Assembly: GCA_905178155.1 (NCBI GenBank)
Contig: CAJINV010000002.1
Location: 1,463,809-1,527,808 of the forward strand
From: Amoebophrya sp. A120
Taxonomy: Eukaryota; Sar; Dinophyceae; Syndiniales; Amoebophryaceae
Direction of reading: 5' to 3'
DNA: 64,000 nucleotides
In this document: piece after piece, positions 11,574 to 25,040 of the stretch
Layout: each line of letters opens with the position of its first letter
Numbering within the stretch: the stretch's first letter is position 1
Program-made: the position numbers and the translations under genes
Notes under the pieces: generated by a model
Database searches by the model: none
The model's input: the letters and a program-made list of their open reading frames with translations, nothing else
What the model was told of the DNA's origin: nothing

Positions 11574-13399
11574 TTTTTCTTTTTCGTTGAAAACAATTAC
11601 GGAAAAAACTGTAAACCTAAGGTAGAAATAAAGCTGGTGCAAGTTGAAAATGGCACCTGACGAGCAACTGATATCGGGCTGGGAGACGAAGAAGTTCAAA
11701 TGGTGACTCAGATGCACAACCGGGAAACAATGCGGAATAAACGGGAATAGTAGAGGCGACAAATCATTCAATGACCACTGCTTGCTTTCAATTTAGAAAC
11801 ATACAACTGAAGACAACTACGACCACAGGAATTCGACAAAACCGAGGCAGGAGGTGAGAAGCCGCTGGCAAGGAGCGCACCGAAAGCGGAAGAGTGTAGG
11901 AGACCGAATTCTGTTGAAATTGCGTACGAAAAATGAGTACCGATCGGGATACTCATGTGAGGCCCCGCAGCCACACTATTATCTTGTTGCGTACCGAGAC
12001 AGACTCAGACAGACGAGAAAACCGTACGTGGAACGAAATAACCGATTTTTCACGTCTTTGTTCAACTACACCGAAATGCTGAATTCTATGTGCTCTTTGG
12101 AAAACTCGAACTCTTCTATGCCTGCATATGGTACCTTTCTTGCGATACTTCTGTTTGGAAGCTGATCAAATCAAATCTCCTTGTAAATTCTCAAAAAAAG
12201 ACTGTGCAACTACCGCAGGTCGGAATCATTAGTACCTTGAAATTATACGACACAAGTGCTTTTTTGTTCTCAACTATTCATACAATAGGTCTTAGTGTTG
12301 ACTAGTGAACGAGACCACCATGCGACACCAGAAGTCGCAGGACAACCAGCACAGCCTGATACTCGCACCAGCAACACAAATCCAATTATTCACTGAAAGA
12401 AAACTACAAAATTTAGAGCAGAAAACGGCAAATAGCGACGGAATTTTCAGAGTTGCTGCTTTGTAATCCCCAGAATGAAATAGGCTGATGCAGTGGCAGA
12501 GGGACGAAAGATTGGATAGGCTAAAAATCGTATTTTTTTACATCGCAAAAAAAGTAATAGTACAACTCAACTTTTCAATTACAACTATCAGTATTCGCAA
12601 GGGACGAGACGAGCTAGATGAAACGAAAATTCTCAAAAGATAAAGAAAAAGAATCGCCAAGCTAAACGGATGAATATCAAACGAAGTTGTTGTAGAAAGA
12701 TACTTGTCGAACTAAATAAGTTTTTGCGTTTTTGTTGCAGACGAAGGGTTTGCGTTTTTGCAAAAAAGCAGTTTAGTAGACACAACCATGGCAGAGAACA
12801 AGTACGGCAAGAAATGAGCTCGTTTTCTTTTTACAATTTGTTTTTGTTTACATTTAGCATACTGAAATAAAGTGAAACATCAGCAAAATCGAGAAACTAC
12901 GGAAATAAAGTTAAACCTCGACCAAATTGAAAGACAAATGCTCGAAACGGAGGAAGAGTAGTACTTAGCCTTGATATTACCCGATACAAGACGAGTACCA
13001 TAAATTTGTTTTCGCTTGTTGAAAAAATTGTGAATTATTGCCAAAGCACATTTATCGTTGATGTGAGGAAATTGATGCAAATCTTGTTTGACTAAACATG
13101 ACTTGTGAAGATGAAGTATTTGCTCGTGGATCTTGACCACGGATGTTGACTGTGAAACCGGCTGTATATTGGCAGAAGCTGCTATATACACTGTAACCTC
13201 TATTGACGGAAGAAAGAAAATTTCTACACGGGAAAGGAGAAAAAACCATTCGAATTTTGTGAAGCCCGATTTATTTTCTAACAGCTATCTCAAGTAGCAC
13301 AACCTCGAGGTCAGTCGTCGTGCAGAAGTACTAAGAGTCCCTGATGTCAACACGTCTTTGTCCTCAATGACTCCCTGGTACTTTATCAACTTTCACTCC
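11574..13399. other. Intergenic region without a supported gene
   Basis: AT-richer DNA between the 3' end of the PPR gene and the start of the membrane-protein gene. Several short open frames occur on both strands (for example 11854-12165 and 12880-13191), but none shows protein-like composition, conserved motifs or splice context. Unlike most other intergenic gaps here, it has no G+C-rich island. Confidence 0.6.
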
Positions 13400-16300
13400 T
13401 TACCTTCCCCCTTTAGCAGAAGAAGTCCCGCCGGCGTTGTTGTTCCGTTGCGCCCCTGCACCACCACGCCAGTTGTTGTTGGAAGTCATGTTTCCACCGC
13501 CGTTCATGTTTCCCGTAGTACTCATCTGTTGGCTCTGATTGTACGCAGAGGCGTGCGTGTTGTTATTCCCATAGACCGCGGTGTTCATCATCATGGACCC
13601 AGCTTGCATCTGGTTCATCCCGTGTTGCTGCCCCCACGAAGCAGACCCGTTCTGGTGATGTTGCGGGCCCCAGTTACAGCCTCCAGTCGCGTAGGAACCA
13701 GGAGCGCCGCCCCAATAATTGGCGCTGTTGTTGTAAGAACCCTGGTGGCCGCTGCAGCCTCCATAGCCGCCGTTCATCATGCTGCCGTTGTACTGGTGCG
13801 CGGCCGGCGCACCGGGATAAGAACCATTACCCTGACTGCAGCTTCCGTTGCCATTCATTTGATTGTACTGCTGGTTGCTGTAGTAAGTGGCATTTCCCTG
13901 CTGCTGCATGTTTCCGTTGTTCCAGTTCGCATTCTTACTGTAATTGTTCATCCCTGCTCCGTTGTTCTGATGCATGTTTCCACCGGTTGTGCCTCTGTTC
14001 TGCTGTTGATTCGCCGTCGTGCCGTTCTTGTTACTATCGCCAGAACCGCTGTTGCTGTTCCCCTGCTGCATGACTCCTTGCTGCTGCTGCCGGTTCATCC
14101 CACCGCTTTGACTACTATTGTTCTGCGCATTATTACCACCACCTCCGTTGCGCTTCTGGTGATGCTGATTGTTAGTTCCGTGGTGATTGTGGCCGTTATT
14201 ACCATGCAGATTCCCGCCGCGGTACAGCGCGTGCCCGACCCGATCGACCACCGCCTTGGCCTCCGCACATTGCGGCCAGCAGGACTTCACAACCTCATTG
14301 TACAGATACTCATCCTGCTTGCACATCCGGAACAAGGTGTCAAACTCCACACCAGGTCCGTCCTTATCAAATGTTAAAATGTCTGGGTCTGGAAGCTTGC
14401 AATTTGTCATGCTGTTTTTGGATTCCAGAAAAAGAATCTGTATTGCATGAGTACCACAAGGAATGTAATTTTTGCTACGCGGAGAGGGCGTTTGTCATGC
14501 GGAATAGGTATCAAGAAGCTCTCAAAAAATCCGTGATGCTAGGGCATGCATCACAGACATCAGGGCTCACGCAAAGCGTGCATGACAAGTGTCAGAATCT
14601 TCCAGACCCAGACATTTTTACAGTTGATAGTCCTGAAACGCTTGTAAGACAACGCTCCGCGCCTTCAAGACCCAGTCGGTATTATTGTTCTGCTGATTGT
14701 TTTGTTCATCCGCGCTCTTATTCATCTGGTTATTTCCACAGTTGTTGTTTGTGCTGGAATTGTTGTTAGTCCCACTTCCTCCGTTCCGCAACAACCCTAA
14801 AGCCAACGTCCCATAGGTTCTCGCATCGGGCGCAACATCAGATTTTTTCATCAATTCCGGAATCTGCAGTGCGTGCTGGAACCATTTGTTATTCAGCAAT
14901 GCGGAGAGCAAGCAGGTGAAGACGTGGTTATTCAGCGAAATGTTGTACAACACCGGCCACTGCTCCACTAATTTCAACGCCTCATCCACTTTCTGCAATC
15001 TCCCGTACATCTTGATCGCAATCGTCAACGTGAAGTGCGACGGGGTGAAACAACAGGTCGGTTTGGAGGTGGTAGTGTTGTTGCCGTTTTTATTCGCGTC
15101 ACCATTTATTTCTTGACCAGCATAATTCTGGTTGTAAATCATCTCATTAAACAACTCCAGCGCCTGCTCGCATTTGTTGTTCTTCACACAACCGTCTAAA
15201 AGCGTGTTGAAGATCACCTCGTTCGGTTTTAACATTCTCGTTTCCTCATTGCAGAAATGCTTGCGGTAAATCTGGATCCCGTGGTCGACTAGGCCATGCA
15301 TCATGTAGCCTTTGATGAGAGTGCCGAAGGTGATGATGTCGAGTTTTAGGTTTTTACTGAGCATTTCCTCGATCAATTCTTCCGCGTTTTGCATCATGTT
15401 CTCCTCTGACCGGCAGCAGGCGTCGATCAAAGTGTTGTACGAAACCTCGTTCATCAGGACCTGATAGAATTTCAATTTCTTTTGGTAGTTTTGCATGGCA
15501 AAAACACAAGCTCATGCGGATTCGCGCATGACAAAAAAAAGTGCGTAAAGTAAAAAAGAAATACGTTGTTCTCCCGCACGAACCCCAGCGCCTCCTTGGC
15601 CCGCCGTTCCAGCGCAAACCCCTTCAGCAACGTCGAGTACATAATCGGGTTGGGTTTCAGGATCGTCTTGTAGCTATTGAACAGCTCCAGTGCGTAGTTC
15701 ACCTGGTTGTTCGACACGCACGCGTCAATCATACACCCAAGAGTGATCTCATCCGGCTGCAAACCACACGTCGTCACCATCTCCGCCCAGAGCTTCTTCA
15801 CGTTCTCCAGGTTTTTCAAAATTCCCCAGCCCTTCAACAAAGATCCATACGTCGGCACGTTCGGGAATTTGATCTCGTTACACTCTAAAATCCGCTTCAA
15901 CCGTTGGTATTCTTTCCCGCGAATGCAGGAATCAATCGCCGTTTTCAATAAAAATTCATCCTGCCCGATCCAGATCTTATCCAACAGTTTAAAAGCCGCT
16001 TTGTTATTCTTCGCGATGTTCACGTTCACGTGGTTCGTCGATTGAACCCGCACCGTTTTCAACATGATCGTCACTGTGTAGTGGTCGATCGGGTACTTGA
16101 TCCCACAAAGGCCCTCGTTGATGATCCGCCAGGCACGTCTCGAGTCGCCCATCGAGACCGCAAGGTTTAAGATGGAGTTGTAGGAGACTCTATCCGGAGT
16201 GAACTGGGATTTCTGCCGTAATTGCTCCAAACAATCAAATGCATCGGGTAAAGTGTGGCAAAACGCCTTCAAATACGTGTTGTAGGAGACAGAATCATAT

Positions 16301-19300
16301 CAAATGTAAAAATGTCTGGGTCTGGAAGAGTCATGCTGTTTTTGCATGACACAGAAGGTCTGGCATGGAAGCTCAAGCATGACAGGTTTCGAGAAGCTTC
16401 CGCAATGCCGAATCCGCATGACAAATCCCCCACTTTGGTGGCAGAAAGTGGACAGCTTTTGCTCCCCATGCATGAGAGATTTTTCTGTGTTCTGAAATGC
16501 GCATCACAAGTTTGTATTCTTCCAGACCCAGACATTTTTGCATTTGATAAATCACAAAGGTTGAATTGCTCCATTTCTTCCAGAATCTCCTTCGCCAATT
16601 CCCGTTTCTTATCCTTGTTGCAGAATTGCTGATTTAACGAGACGATCGTGTCGAGCAGCGCGTTGTAGGCCGGACGGATGAGAGTGTAGTGATTGGAGGA
16701 AGTGTCTTTGTTGCTGTTGTTGTTTCCGGTTGTGGTAGCAGCATAAGCATTCGCCTTGGTTATCTCCTCTGCATTTTGATTTTCCTTGCCCTGCTCGCTG
16801 GTGTCTTCTTTATTCGCGTGGCAGGCAGCGGCGTTGTTCTCGCGGAGTAATTTCACAATCGACTTCGCCTCCTGTAATTTCCCTTGCCGGCCGAATCCGC
16901 GAATCATGGTGATGTAATCCTTCAAATCCAACTGTTTGCTCATGGTTGTGCTGTTCTCAACGTTTGTTGTCCCAGAACTTGTATTGCAGGCGGAGCTACT
17001 CCCTGGTGTTTCCGTCAACGACACTTGCCGTCCTGGGTTGGTGTTCATCACCATCGGACTCGGGAGAGTCACAGATTTGTCTAAGCGGTCGTCGTCGTTG
17101 TTGGGACAACAGGCACCCGCAGGAGCAGTGCCTTCTTCATTCACCATGGCGTTGGCGCCCCCGTCGACCTGAGGACTACTGCCAGCACTCGTCTCAATCT
17201 CCCCGGGGGAGGACAAAGAGGACTGCAAAGAAGTGGCACCGGTTGTGATCTCCTGCTCTGTGCTGGTTTCTCCACCAGAAAGACCGCCATTAGAAGTACA
17301 ACCACCCGAAACGCTCGTGTCCGTAGCAGAACAGACCAAGCTGGAGAACAACTTCTCCGCAACATCATATTGGCCGAGCTCAACGCAGCATTTCAAAACG
17401 CATCCTAATTGCGATGTAGAAGGCGTGTTCTGCTTGTTGGCATTGTCGGAATTAGCGTTGGCTGTATTCCCGGTTTGCAAGTGCTGAAAAGCCGCGTGCT
17501 GGTTCTTGCGCGGGGAGGGGAGGTACTCTGTTTCAAGTTTCGATTTGTTCATGCGAATCTGTAATGCGGAAAAAGGTAGAAAAAAGCAGTTTGTCATGCG
17601 AGACTAGCATGAGCATCAATTGAATCAATGAGCAAAACAGAAATCGTCCATACCTGGATGCCGCTCGAAAAACAGTTCACACGCGGGTGAGTACATCGAG
17701 CAACTCGCGTAGACCTGCATCATGGTGTACATCAAATTCGGCATCAGATCCGACATTTTGTCGTAGAAATATTCCGCGAGTTTCAGTTGCCGGAACTCCG
17801 CGCAAATCTGCAGCAAGAAATCCAAATTCTGCGAGCACTCCTTCTGGGTCGGGGTTAGTTGCAGGTACTTCTGCTGGTATTCCTTCTGCGTGAAAGTCGA
17901 GTGCTTGCTATTTTTCGGGTTGCAACCATTTTGCAGTAGAAGTTGTGGTTCCGAGAGCTGCTGTTGCTGCTGTGCATGACAAACTTCGCTTTTTCCCATC
18001 TGCATCAATTCCTTCACGTCGTAAAACTCCGTGTATTGGTCAAACAGCTTTTTGATTACATCGTGGTCGTCTAAATGGTCGCGTAAGTGGTAAATCAACG
18101 ACCGCCAGATCCGTAAGCATTCAGGGTACATGGAGATCGGGGTTAGAAATTGCTTGTTGCCCGTCTGTTGCTGATTGTTTTCCATCAGGGTCGACGTCTT
18201 CTTCCCGCTGTTTGTCATGCTCGGATTGTTGTTGTTCTCGATTTTGTTGTTCATTTCCCCACAATTCAACGGCGGAGAAACCAAATTAGACCGGATATCG
18301 GACAAATCTTCTTTCTCATCCTTGTTCGAAGAAGAATTCTGCGTGACCGAGAGGTCGAACGTGTTGTCCTCTTGCTCGCGGTTGTTCTTGTCTGCCGCAG
18401 CCGCATTGTTCCCTCCGTCACGAGACCCACCGCGCATCTTCTCAAACTCCTCAACTTCACCTTGATTTTCGTTACAGTCGGGCGACTCCAACCACGGTGA
18501 CAACAGTAACGAGTTGTCCTTTTTCAAAACCCCAGAAGTGTTGTTGATCAAGACGGAGGGACTCAAATCCCCTGCGGCGGGGGAAGGTAAAACGTGATGC
18601 GAAGTTTCCGTGATCGGGGTTATTTTCGACAAGGGCGGAGTGATTTCCTGGGATTTGGCATGCTTTTTTCCACCAGCAACAGAGCTGCTGTGGCCACCAC
18701 CACCAATCAGCGCTTCATCCTCGGGGCTCAAGGGGCGGGAGTTGTTACCGGACTTCCCGTTCATCGTCCCGGAAGTTGTGTGCTCCGTCTGGTGGCTGAA
18801 AACTTCGTACTTTCCAGCACCCGTCTGACCCTGCGCCACATGCGAAGACGTGTACCCACCAACATTGGTGCTGCAACTGGCTGTCTTGGAGAATTGCTGA
18901 GCTGTGCTGGTACTGGAAATACTGTCGGAGGACTTGTTTCCATACCCGCCTTTCGACATCGAATTACCGTTGTTGTATTTCGACATAGTGCCTTGGTGCG
19001 TGTACGACTTCCCGAGGTGGTGCTGGTTTGCACCGTTCTGCTTGCCATGGCCATTTCCGCTGTCCTTGCTCGAGCTCCGTTTGTTGTTGTTCCCCGCTGC
19101 ACCTCCGTTTTTCCCCCCACCGACAGAGCTGTTCGTGGTCGCGGAAGAGGAAGTTTTGGACATAGTTCCACCACATTGCGACTCGGTACAACTACCGTAG
19201 TGGTGTTGTGAAGTTCCGCTCCCACCTCCGTGCTCTTGGTGCTGCATCACTACCTCTTCCGTTCCGTTCGTGCTCGGATTCCACGGCGCCGCCCCGGCGC

Positions 19301-22300
19301 TCATTGTAGTCGCAGTTGTACCAGCGCCGGAATTTGTCATGCTAGTCGTAGCACTAGTCCCCATCTGCTGCTGCATCAGCCACATGTTCATCGCGTTCTG
19401 AATGTTCATGTTCATCGCACTCTGCATGTTCATCCCGTTCATCGTCATCGGTGTCGCCCCGTCGTAGGAACTTGTCATGGGCATTTGCATAGAACCAGGC
19501 TGCGTACTCACTCCAGAAGTTCCAAACATATTCATTTGCTGCATGTGCTGCAAAAACGCCATCTGCATAGCGTTGGAAAACTGCATGGGATTGTTGCCGT
19601 TTTGGTTTTGCTGCCCGACAGAATTATTGTTGCCTGTAGTGGCCGCATTGCTCATCAACCAGTCCATGAAACCGCGAGGGTCAGTGGTGCTTCCCCCTTG
19701 TTGCTGTTGCTGCTGCCCGGATCCGTCGTGTGCTGCCGCAGTTGTAGTGCCAGCATTTCCCATCGCAGCCGCGATGTTCACCGGCTGTCCATTGTTCATC
19801 GCTTGCATTTGCGACAACAGCTGTGCCTGCTGAAACACGAGTGCGGGGTCTGCGAAACCAGTAGTGCTTGTTCCCCCAGAAGTTGTTGTTCCATTCCCGT
19901 TGGCATTTCCACCGCCAAACGCCGCGTTGCAGTTACTCTGCATCTGCATGAACATGTTCTGCAAGTTCAAAGCCGCGGCCGCCGCCGCCGCGGCAGCCGT
20001 CTGCGAATTGGCTCCGGCCAACATTCCCGGCATCGGCATCATCGCTCCGTTGATCGACGGAAGCCCAAAACCGCACGCGTTCAACCAGCTTTGTCCGGCC
20101 CAAAACTGATCCGCGGCTAGCGCGTACTCCTGTTCCGCTTGGAGTTTGTCCGGATCGTTTCCAACTAGCTCTTGATGCTGTTGCAACGTTGGATCGGTCG
20201 TGAAACTATCGCCTGGCGAAGAGGTTAACGCGGAGAGATTCAGCATGTGGTTGTCGATTTGGATCTGGTTGTTGCCATTGACGTTACTCGCATTTCCCCC
20301 AGCATCACAAGTTCTAGTTTTGCTGTTGCTGTTTCCGATGCCAGCGTCTTCCTGTCCATCCGCCGGTGGCGGTGGCGGCGGGGGAACGATTTCGTGCTGC
20401 TGCTCTTGCTGCTGCTGTTGTTCCATAGCATGACAAGCTGCTGTTCCCATTTGCGCGGCGGCGGCGGCTCCTGGGGGTGCTGCAGCCACCATGATTTCTC
20501 CACTGACCGGGTTATAGTAGGTCGGAATCCACTGTTCCTGCGCAGGTGGTTGCGCTAACATCGCTGTACCCTGCTGATGGTGACCATACGTCGTATGATC
20601 CATTGCTGCTCCAGCCTGCTGCTGGTGGGCAATGGCAGCACTACCACCCATTTGATGTTGTCCGCCTTGCAAGTTGCCAACCTCCTGTGAATGATGTTCT
20701 TCCTCTCCCAAAACTTCCACCCCGCTGTCACTACATTCCTCACTCTCCTCCGCAGAGCTACTGCTTACCGCACAGGAACTGGAGCTGGTATAGGCTTGTG
20801 TGTCATCTATGCATTGCAAATATGTCTGGGTGCGGAAACTTGTGATGCAAGAAAGGGAAGAGTGAGCACACTGTGATGCGCTGCCCAGCATGACAAGTTT
20901 TTCCGTGGTTCTGCTTCTGAGTTGCGTACTTCGCATGAGAAACTGCGTTTGTGCATGAAAGACGCGAGGAGTTCTTCGCGGCCACGCAATACAAAGTTCA
21001 GAGTCATCGTTATGCCAGACGAGCATGACACATCTCGCAATCTCCCAGTCCCAGACATATTTGAACTGGATATCATCGTCCTTCTGGCAACTCGTCGGGC
21101 AATCTTGGTGCTCGTACGTCGGGTAAACGTTACAGTTCGCCGGGGGGCTGTTGTTCGAAACAGATAACCCTGGTGGACTATTGAAAATCCTCTCCCTTTT
21201 TGTCATGGAGCTGTTGTTGGAAGTTATTTTAGACGAGGATTTCCTATTCCCGTCGTGGTTCTTCTGATCCGGCGTTTTAATATTAACGCTGCTTGCGTTC
21301 GAGCTCGCGTTTGCAGCAAGGTTGCCGCGACTGTTATTCATTCCGTGATTGTAAGATCCCCCGCCGTTGCTGGTACCATGATTTCCACCACTCCCGCTAT
21401 TCGTCTTCGACCGTCGCATCTTTTCACTGTTGCTCATGGTCTGCGAGTGGTTCGAAGCGGAATTGCTGCGTTTATGCGGGGGGGTGCGAACCCCGCACAG
21501 GCCCATCGTGGTACCCTGTTGGTTTTGGCGCTGGATGGAAATGTCGGGGGAATTGGGATTCGAACCCGCGATGGAAGCGGCCTTTTGTTTGTTGTCGTTG
21601 CTGCGCTTGCGAGCCGATAAAGAGTTGTGATTTGCAGTGCCGGTTGAAGGACCATTGCTGTTATTGTTGTTCCACTGGTGTTGGTTGTTATTGTTTGTCA
21701 TCCCGCTCATATTTGCGGCTCCTTTCGACGCACCAGTTCCGCTGTTGCCACTGTAATTCGGGTTACAGTTGTTGCCATAAGTAGACCCACAACCCGACCG
21801 GCCTTTGTGATTCTGGTTTTCATTTCCGTAGTAAGCGTTACTATTGTTCACCCACTGGTGATTGTACTGCATATTATTACCTGTCATCATACCGCCTGGG
21901 ACAGTAGAACCCTTCATATTGCCGTACTGGTTACCACACCCGTTCCAATAACTTGCATTCGGCTGGGCGTAATAGCCTCCAGCACAAGCTCCATTCTGAT
22001 CACCAGTAGCGTTGTTCATACCGTTCTTTTGCAGAACCGTTTTGATGTTGCCACCGGTAGTACCCGCAGAAGATTGTTGCATTTGGCCATTATTTCCACC
22101 ACCACCGGAGCAAGAGTTGATATACGCGATGCCCGCATTCAAATTCGAAGTCGGACCAGAAAAGTCCTGCTGTGAAGACATGTCTACTTCCACTTTGCTC
22201 GTCTTGCGGCGGTTGTTTTGCTGGTGCTGATTCATCTTCCCATTGCCATTGCCATTCGACGAACCGGTGTCGCCGCTCTGCTTGTTTTGCACGTCTGTAG

Positions 22301-23048
22301 AAGTCTCCACAGAACCTTCGCCACTGCCAGGTTTGCTGTTGAAATTTGCGTTGTTGTTCGTTTTACCATGCTTGTTCTCCCCGGGATTCGTCACTGCTGC
22401 AGAAGAAGCTCCTGCACTATCGTTCATCGCCCGTCCGTTGCTGCAATTCGGGTCGATCTGGCAGTTCAAGGGGCTGGTGTTGGAAACCATCAGAGTGTCC
22501 TCGTTGTCGCTATTCCCGCCCTGCTCCGCGATGCAGGAGCGATCAAAGTTGCGCAGACTCGGGGGGACGACAGCGGTTTTGTTTTCTTCTGGCGCAGAAT
22601 CCTTTTCAGGAGACCGATCCTGGGGACTGGTTGTGGGCACGACTGTAGTCGCATCTTGAACTTTCGACGCGTTGCTGGTACCATCCCCTCCGGCACCAGA
22701 AATTTCACCAGCGCACGCAGTTTCCTCCGAAGATGTCTGCGCAGCCAGGACAGCCGCGGGCTCAGGACCATCCTCAGAATTAGTTGCTTTCATCTTTTTG
22801 TTTTTGTTCTTCTTGATTTTCTTTTTCTTATTGCCGGTTGGTCCGGTCGCTCCCATCGACGTCCCGGGCGGATCTTCATCCGGACCCTCGGTCTCTTGCA
22901 GGTCGTCTTTATTCATCTCGGTTTTTGCTGTATTAAAGCACTCCTGCATGAGAAGAACCTCCTCGTCGGGCGGCTGCTCGTTTGATTCCGCGTTATGGTT
23001 CTCCTCGCTGGAGGAGGAGAAGAGCGCGTTTTTGAACGCTTGCAGCAT
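13400..23048 (-). CDS. Giant pentatricopeptide-repeat protein with Q/N/G-rich N-terminal region
   Basis: Exons (descending): 23048-21078, 20807-17654, 17558-16555, 16297-15565, about 15496-14635, 14364-13400; roughly 2,890 residues. The first ~1,500 residues are low complexity: N, G, Q, S and M runs, an Ala run and prion-like MQMQ/NNN patches. A helical-repeat part follows from about the end of exon 2. About ten PPR-like units are visible in exons 3-5, with signatures VSYNSILNLAV, ITLGCMIDACVSNN, EVSYNTLIDACC and VIFNTLLDGCVKNNKCEQAL. The tail is again N/G/Q-rich and ends SSAKGGR with TAA. PPR proteins bind organellar RNA; here that role is inference. Three introners interrupt it, and removal of each restores the frame, twice inside PPR units. 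Two short introns (17555-17653, about 15497-15564) have unclear junctions: at the first, a strict GT-AG join is one base out of frame. Antisense frames opposite the low-complexity part are shadows. Confidence 0.85.
14365..14629. mobile_element. Family 1 introner, copy B
   Basis: TATCAAATG... to ...GTTGATA with ATGTCTGGGTCTGGAAG inverted repeats, 265 bp. Exact 5-bp flanking repeat GTCCT at 14360-14364 and 14630-14634. Removal joins the PPR exon ending in codons for QD to the exon reading GPGVEFDTLF in frame. Confidence 0.9.
16298..16549. mobile_element. Family 1 introner, copy C
   Basis: 252 bp from TATCAAATG to CATTTGATA, with TCTGGGTCTGGAAGA terminal inverted repeats. Exact flanking repeat AATCA at 16293-16297 and 16550-16554. 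Removal yields the PPR segment LCDSVSYNTYLKAF across the join. Internal sequence is closely related to copy A. Confidence 0.92.
20808..21072. mobile_element. Family 1 introner, copy D (in-frame, stop-free)
   Basis: 265 bp from TATGCATTGC to GAACTGGATA. Exact flanking repeat TCATC at 20803-20807 and 21073-21077. Element plus one flank is 270 bp, a multiple of three, and the host frame reads through it without a stop. Retention would therefore add 90 residues instead of truncating the protein. Confidence 0.88.
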
Positions 23049-23880
23049 AGCTTCACAAAGCCGGACGACTGAAGCGGCGTCAGAGGGAGCAGAAAGAACG
23101 CGGAGATGCAGGTAGAGCTAGAAGACCAGAGCAAGACTGGACGCAATGACACGGGTCCACAGAGGACAGAAGTTCTTCGGGAACAACCAAAGAGGAAACA
23201 ACGAAGTCTATTCTACCCGGAGTGCGAGATAAAACACATTCGGCTCTAATTAGTGGCAGAAATGAGAGTAGAAATCTTAGTCGAGAAACGAGGAAACAAA
23301 AAAAACAATTTAGCAGAAAAGAAAGAAATAGAAACTTTTAGCACAAGATCGTGAAAGACAGTTTTTTAGCAGTTTTGCAGAACCCGAAAATCTTGATTTT
23401 TTATGTTTTCAGCAGAAACGATAAGTGAGAAACGAAAACCTATTTTGAACAGATGAAAGGTGAGAATTCGAAACACATAGAAACTGGAATTTTTCGTTAC
23501 AAGCAGCAAAAGACAGCGAAATTTATTTAGACAGCAACAGCAAGGCAATCTTGCGGAGGAATTAATAACCAAAAAGGCTGTATAAGACCTTGCCGAAAAA
23601 TTCAACTACACAAAACCGAAGGGCAGCTCGAAGATACTAGAAGCATATGTTTTCTCAGACAACAAGGGACCAAAAGTGGCACCAGGGTGGAGTGTCAGCG
23701 CTTTGCTAAATTCTTTTTTTTTGGCGCTGGGCTTGGCTGAATAAAAGAAGACCTAGACCACTTATCACGCAAAAGCAAGAAAGGAAACTGAGCAGCAATG
23801 AGACAAAGCAAAGAAAACCATGCGACCGAAGGCTCGATCTGAGTCTTGACGAACACAACAGACTGACAAGACGAAATGCG
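23049..23880. other. Intergenic, 5' region of the PPR gene
   Basis: A/T-richer, purine-rich DNA upstream of the ATG at 23048. I see short open frames only and no recognisable promoter element. Confidence 0.5.
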
Positions 23881-23889
23881 GCAAGGGGG

Positions 23890-25040
23890 CCGCTAACATT
23901 TATCACAGCCGCGACCGGCTCCAGGCTTCTGGCGAGCGTATATGAAAACACGCCGAGCTTGCCCGTGGCCCGGCATTGACACGGCGGCCACCTGGCCCAG
24001 CAGGACCAGCGAGCGCGCGACGGGGCGAGCGACGGCCCACGGGCGAACGCTATCGCCGTGCCGCCCTTGCTTCCGGCGAGGGCGGGGGGCAAGCGGGCCG
24101 GCCGGGGCTGGGCTTTGCTCGTCACAGGTAACCCTCCCCCACCCCGCGGCCTCTTTGGGCGTAATGGATACGAAACAGGGCGCCGGGGTACCGGGCTGCC
24201 TTAGGGCCGCCAACGCGCCAGCTTATGGCGCGCGCCCACGGCGTTCTGCGCTTCCTTGGGCGCCTCCAAATTTGCGGCGGCGCTTCGCTTCCCCGGGTCG
24301 GTCCGACCGGGGAAAGAATACTGGGCCCCCTGCGGGGCGCGGCCAAGGTGCGCGATTTCCGGCGATAAATGCCTCGACCGGCGCGCGGCGTGCTTCCCTT
24401 TCCGCCGCGCCCCTCCCTGCCGCCTCCGCCACCGTCGGCGCCCCCCGGACCTGCCGCCCCCTCCAGAGGGGGGGCAACACCGAGACAGCCAGGGGGGGCA
24501 GACTGGCCGGCCGAACAAAAGGCGGCCGGGTCGGTGCCCCTCCGAGGCGCACTGCATTGCCCCCCCAAGGGGGGGCGAGCAGTTCACCGGGCCCGCCCAA
24601 TAAACTAACGCCCGGGGGTGCCTGGCTATCGAACGGGACCCGGCGCGACCACGCCCGGAGCGGGTCTGCCTCGATACGCTGCGGCCGGCCCGCCCCGGCG
24701 CCCGATGGAGACGCCCTCGCCCCCCCCCGCGCCGGCCCCCTTGGCGTCGACACTTCTTGCCACCCGCTTCGGGGAAGAAGTTGCCGCCGGTCTCCGACAA
24801 AACAACTTCCCCAATACGCGCGGCCGGCCAAAACTCGCACGAGGCCCAAGATGGTTGCCGGCGTGGCGCTCCGAGGCTAAGACAGGCGGCAACGTTATCG
24901 GCCTTCGTGTCGCCATGGACTAGGCGCCGCCGGCAAACTGGGGCCGGCCGGCGCCACCGTTAAAAGCAGGTGGGGCCGCTGCCAAACAGCGCGCCCCCCG
25001 AAAGCGCGCGAGGCGGCAGAACTGCGCAGAGGCTACCCAC
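23890..25040. other. G+C-rich intergenic island
   Basis: Block dominated by G and C with simultaneous open frames on both strands and homopolymeric C/G runs (near 24470 and 24570). The translations are R/P/G/A-rich and do not look like proteins. It lies between the 3' end of the 25.7-28.1 kb gene and the PPR gene start. Confidence 0.6.

Noticed and set aside
13358-14377. 339-residue plus-strand frame
   Set aside because: Antisense to the N/G/Q-rich 3' part of the PPR gene; V/L/R/H-rich translation is the expected shadow of Asn/Gln codons.
21536-21566. tRNA T-loop-like GGATTCGAACCC
   Set aside because: Lies within the coding exon of the PPR gene, and no acceptor or anticodon stems can be folded around it.
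19230-22985. Long plus-strand frames opposite the PPR gene's low-complexity region
   Set aside because: Shadows of repetitive Gln/Asn/Met/Gly codons; composition and position mirror the sense exon.
24201-24880. Several ~200-300-residue frames on both strands
   Set aside because: Same G+C-rich artefact as in the other islands.
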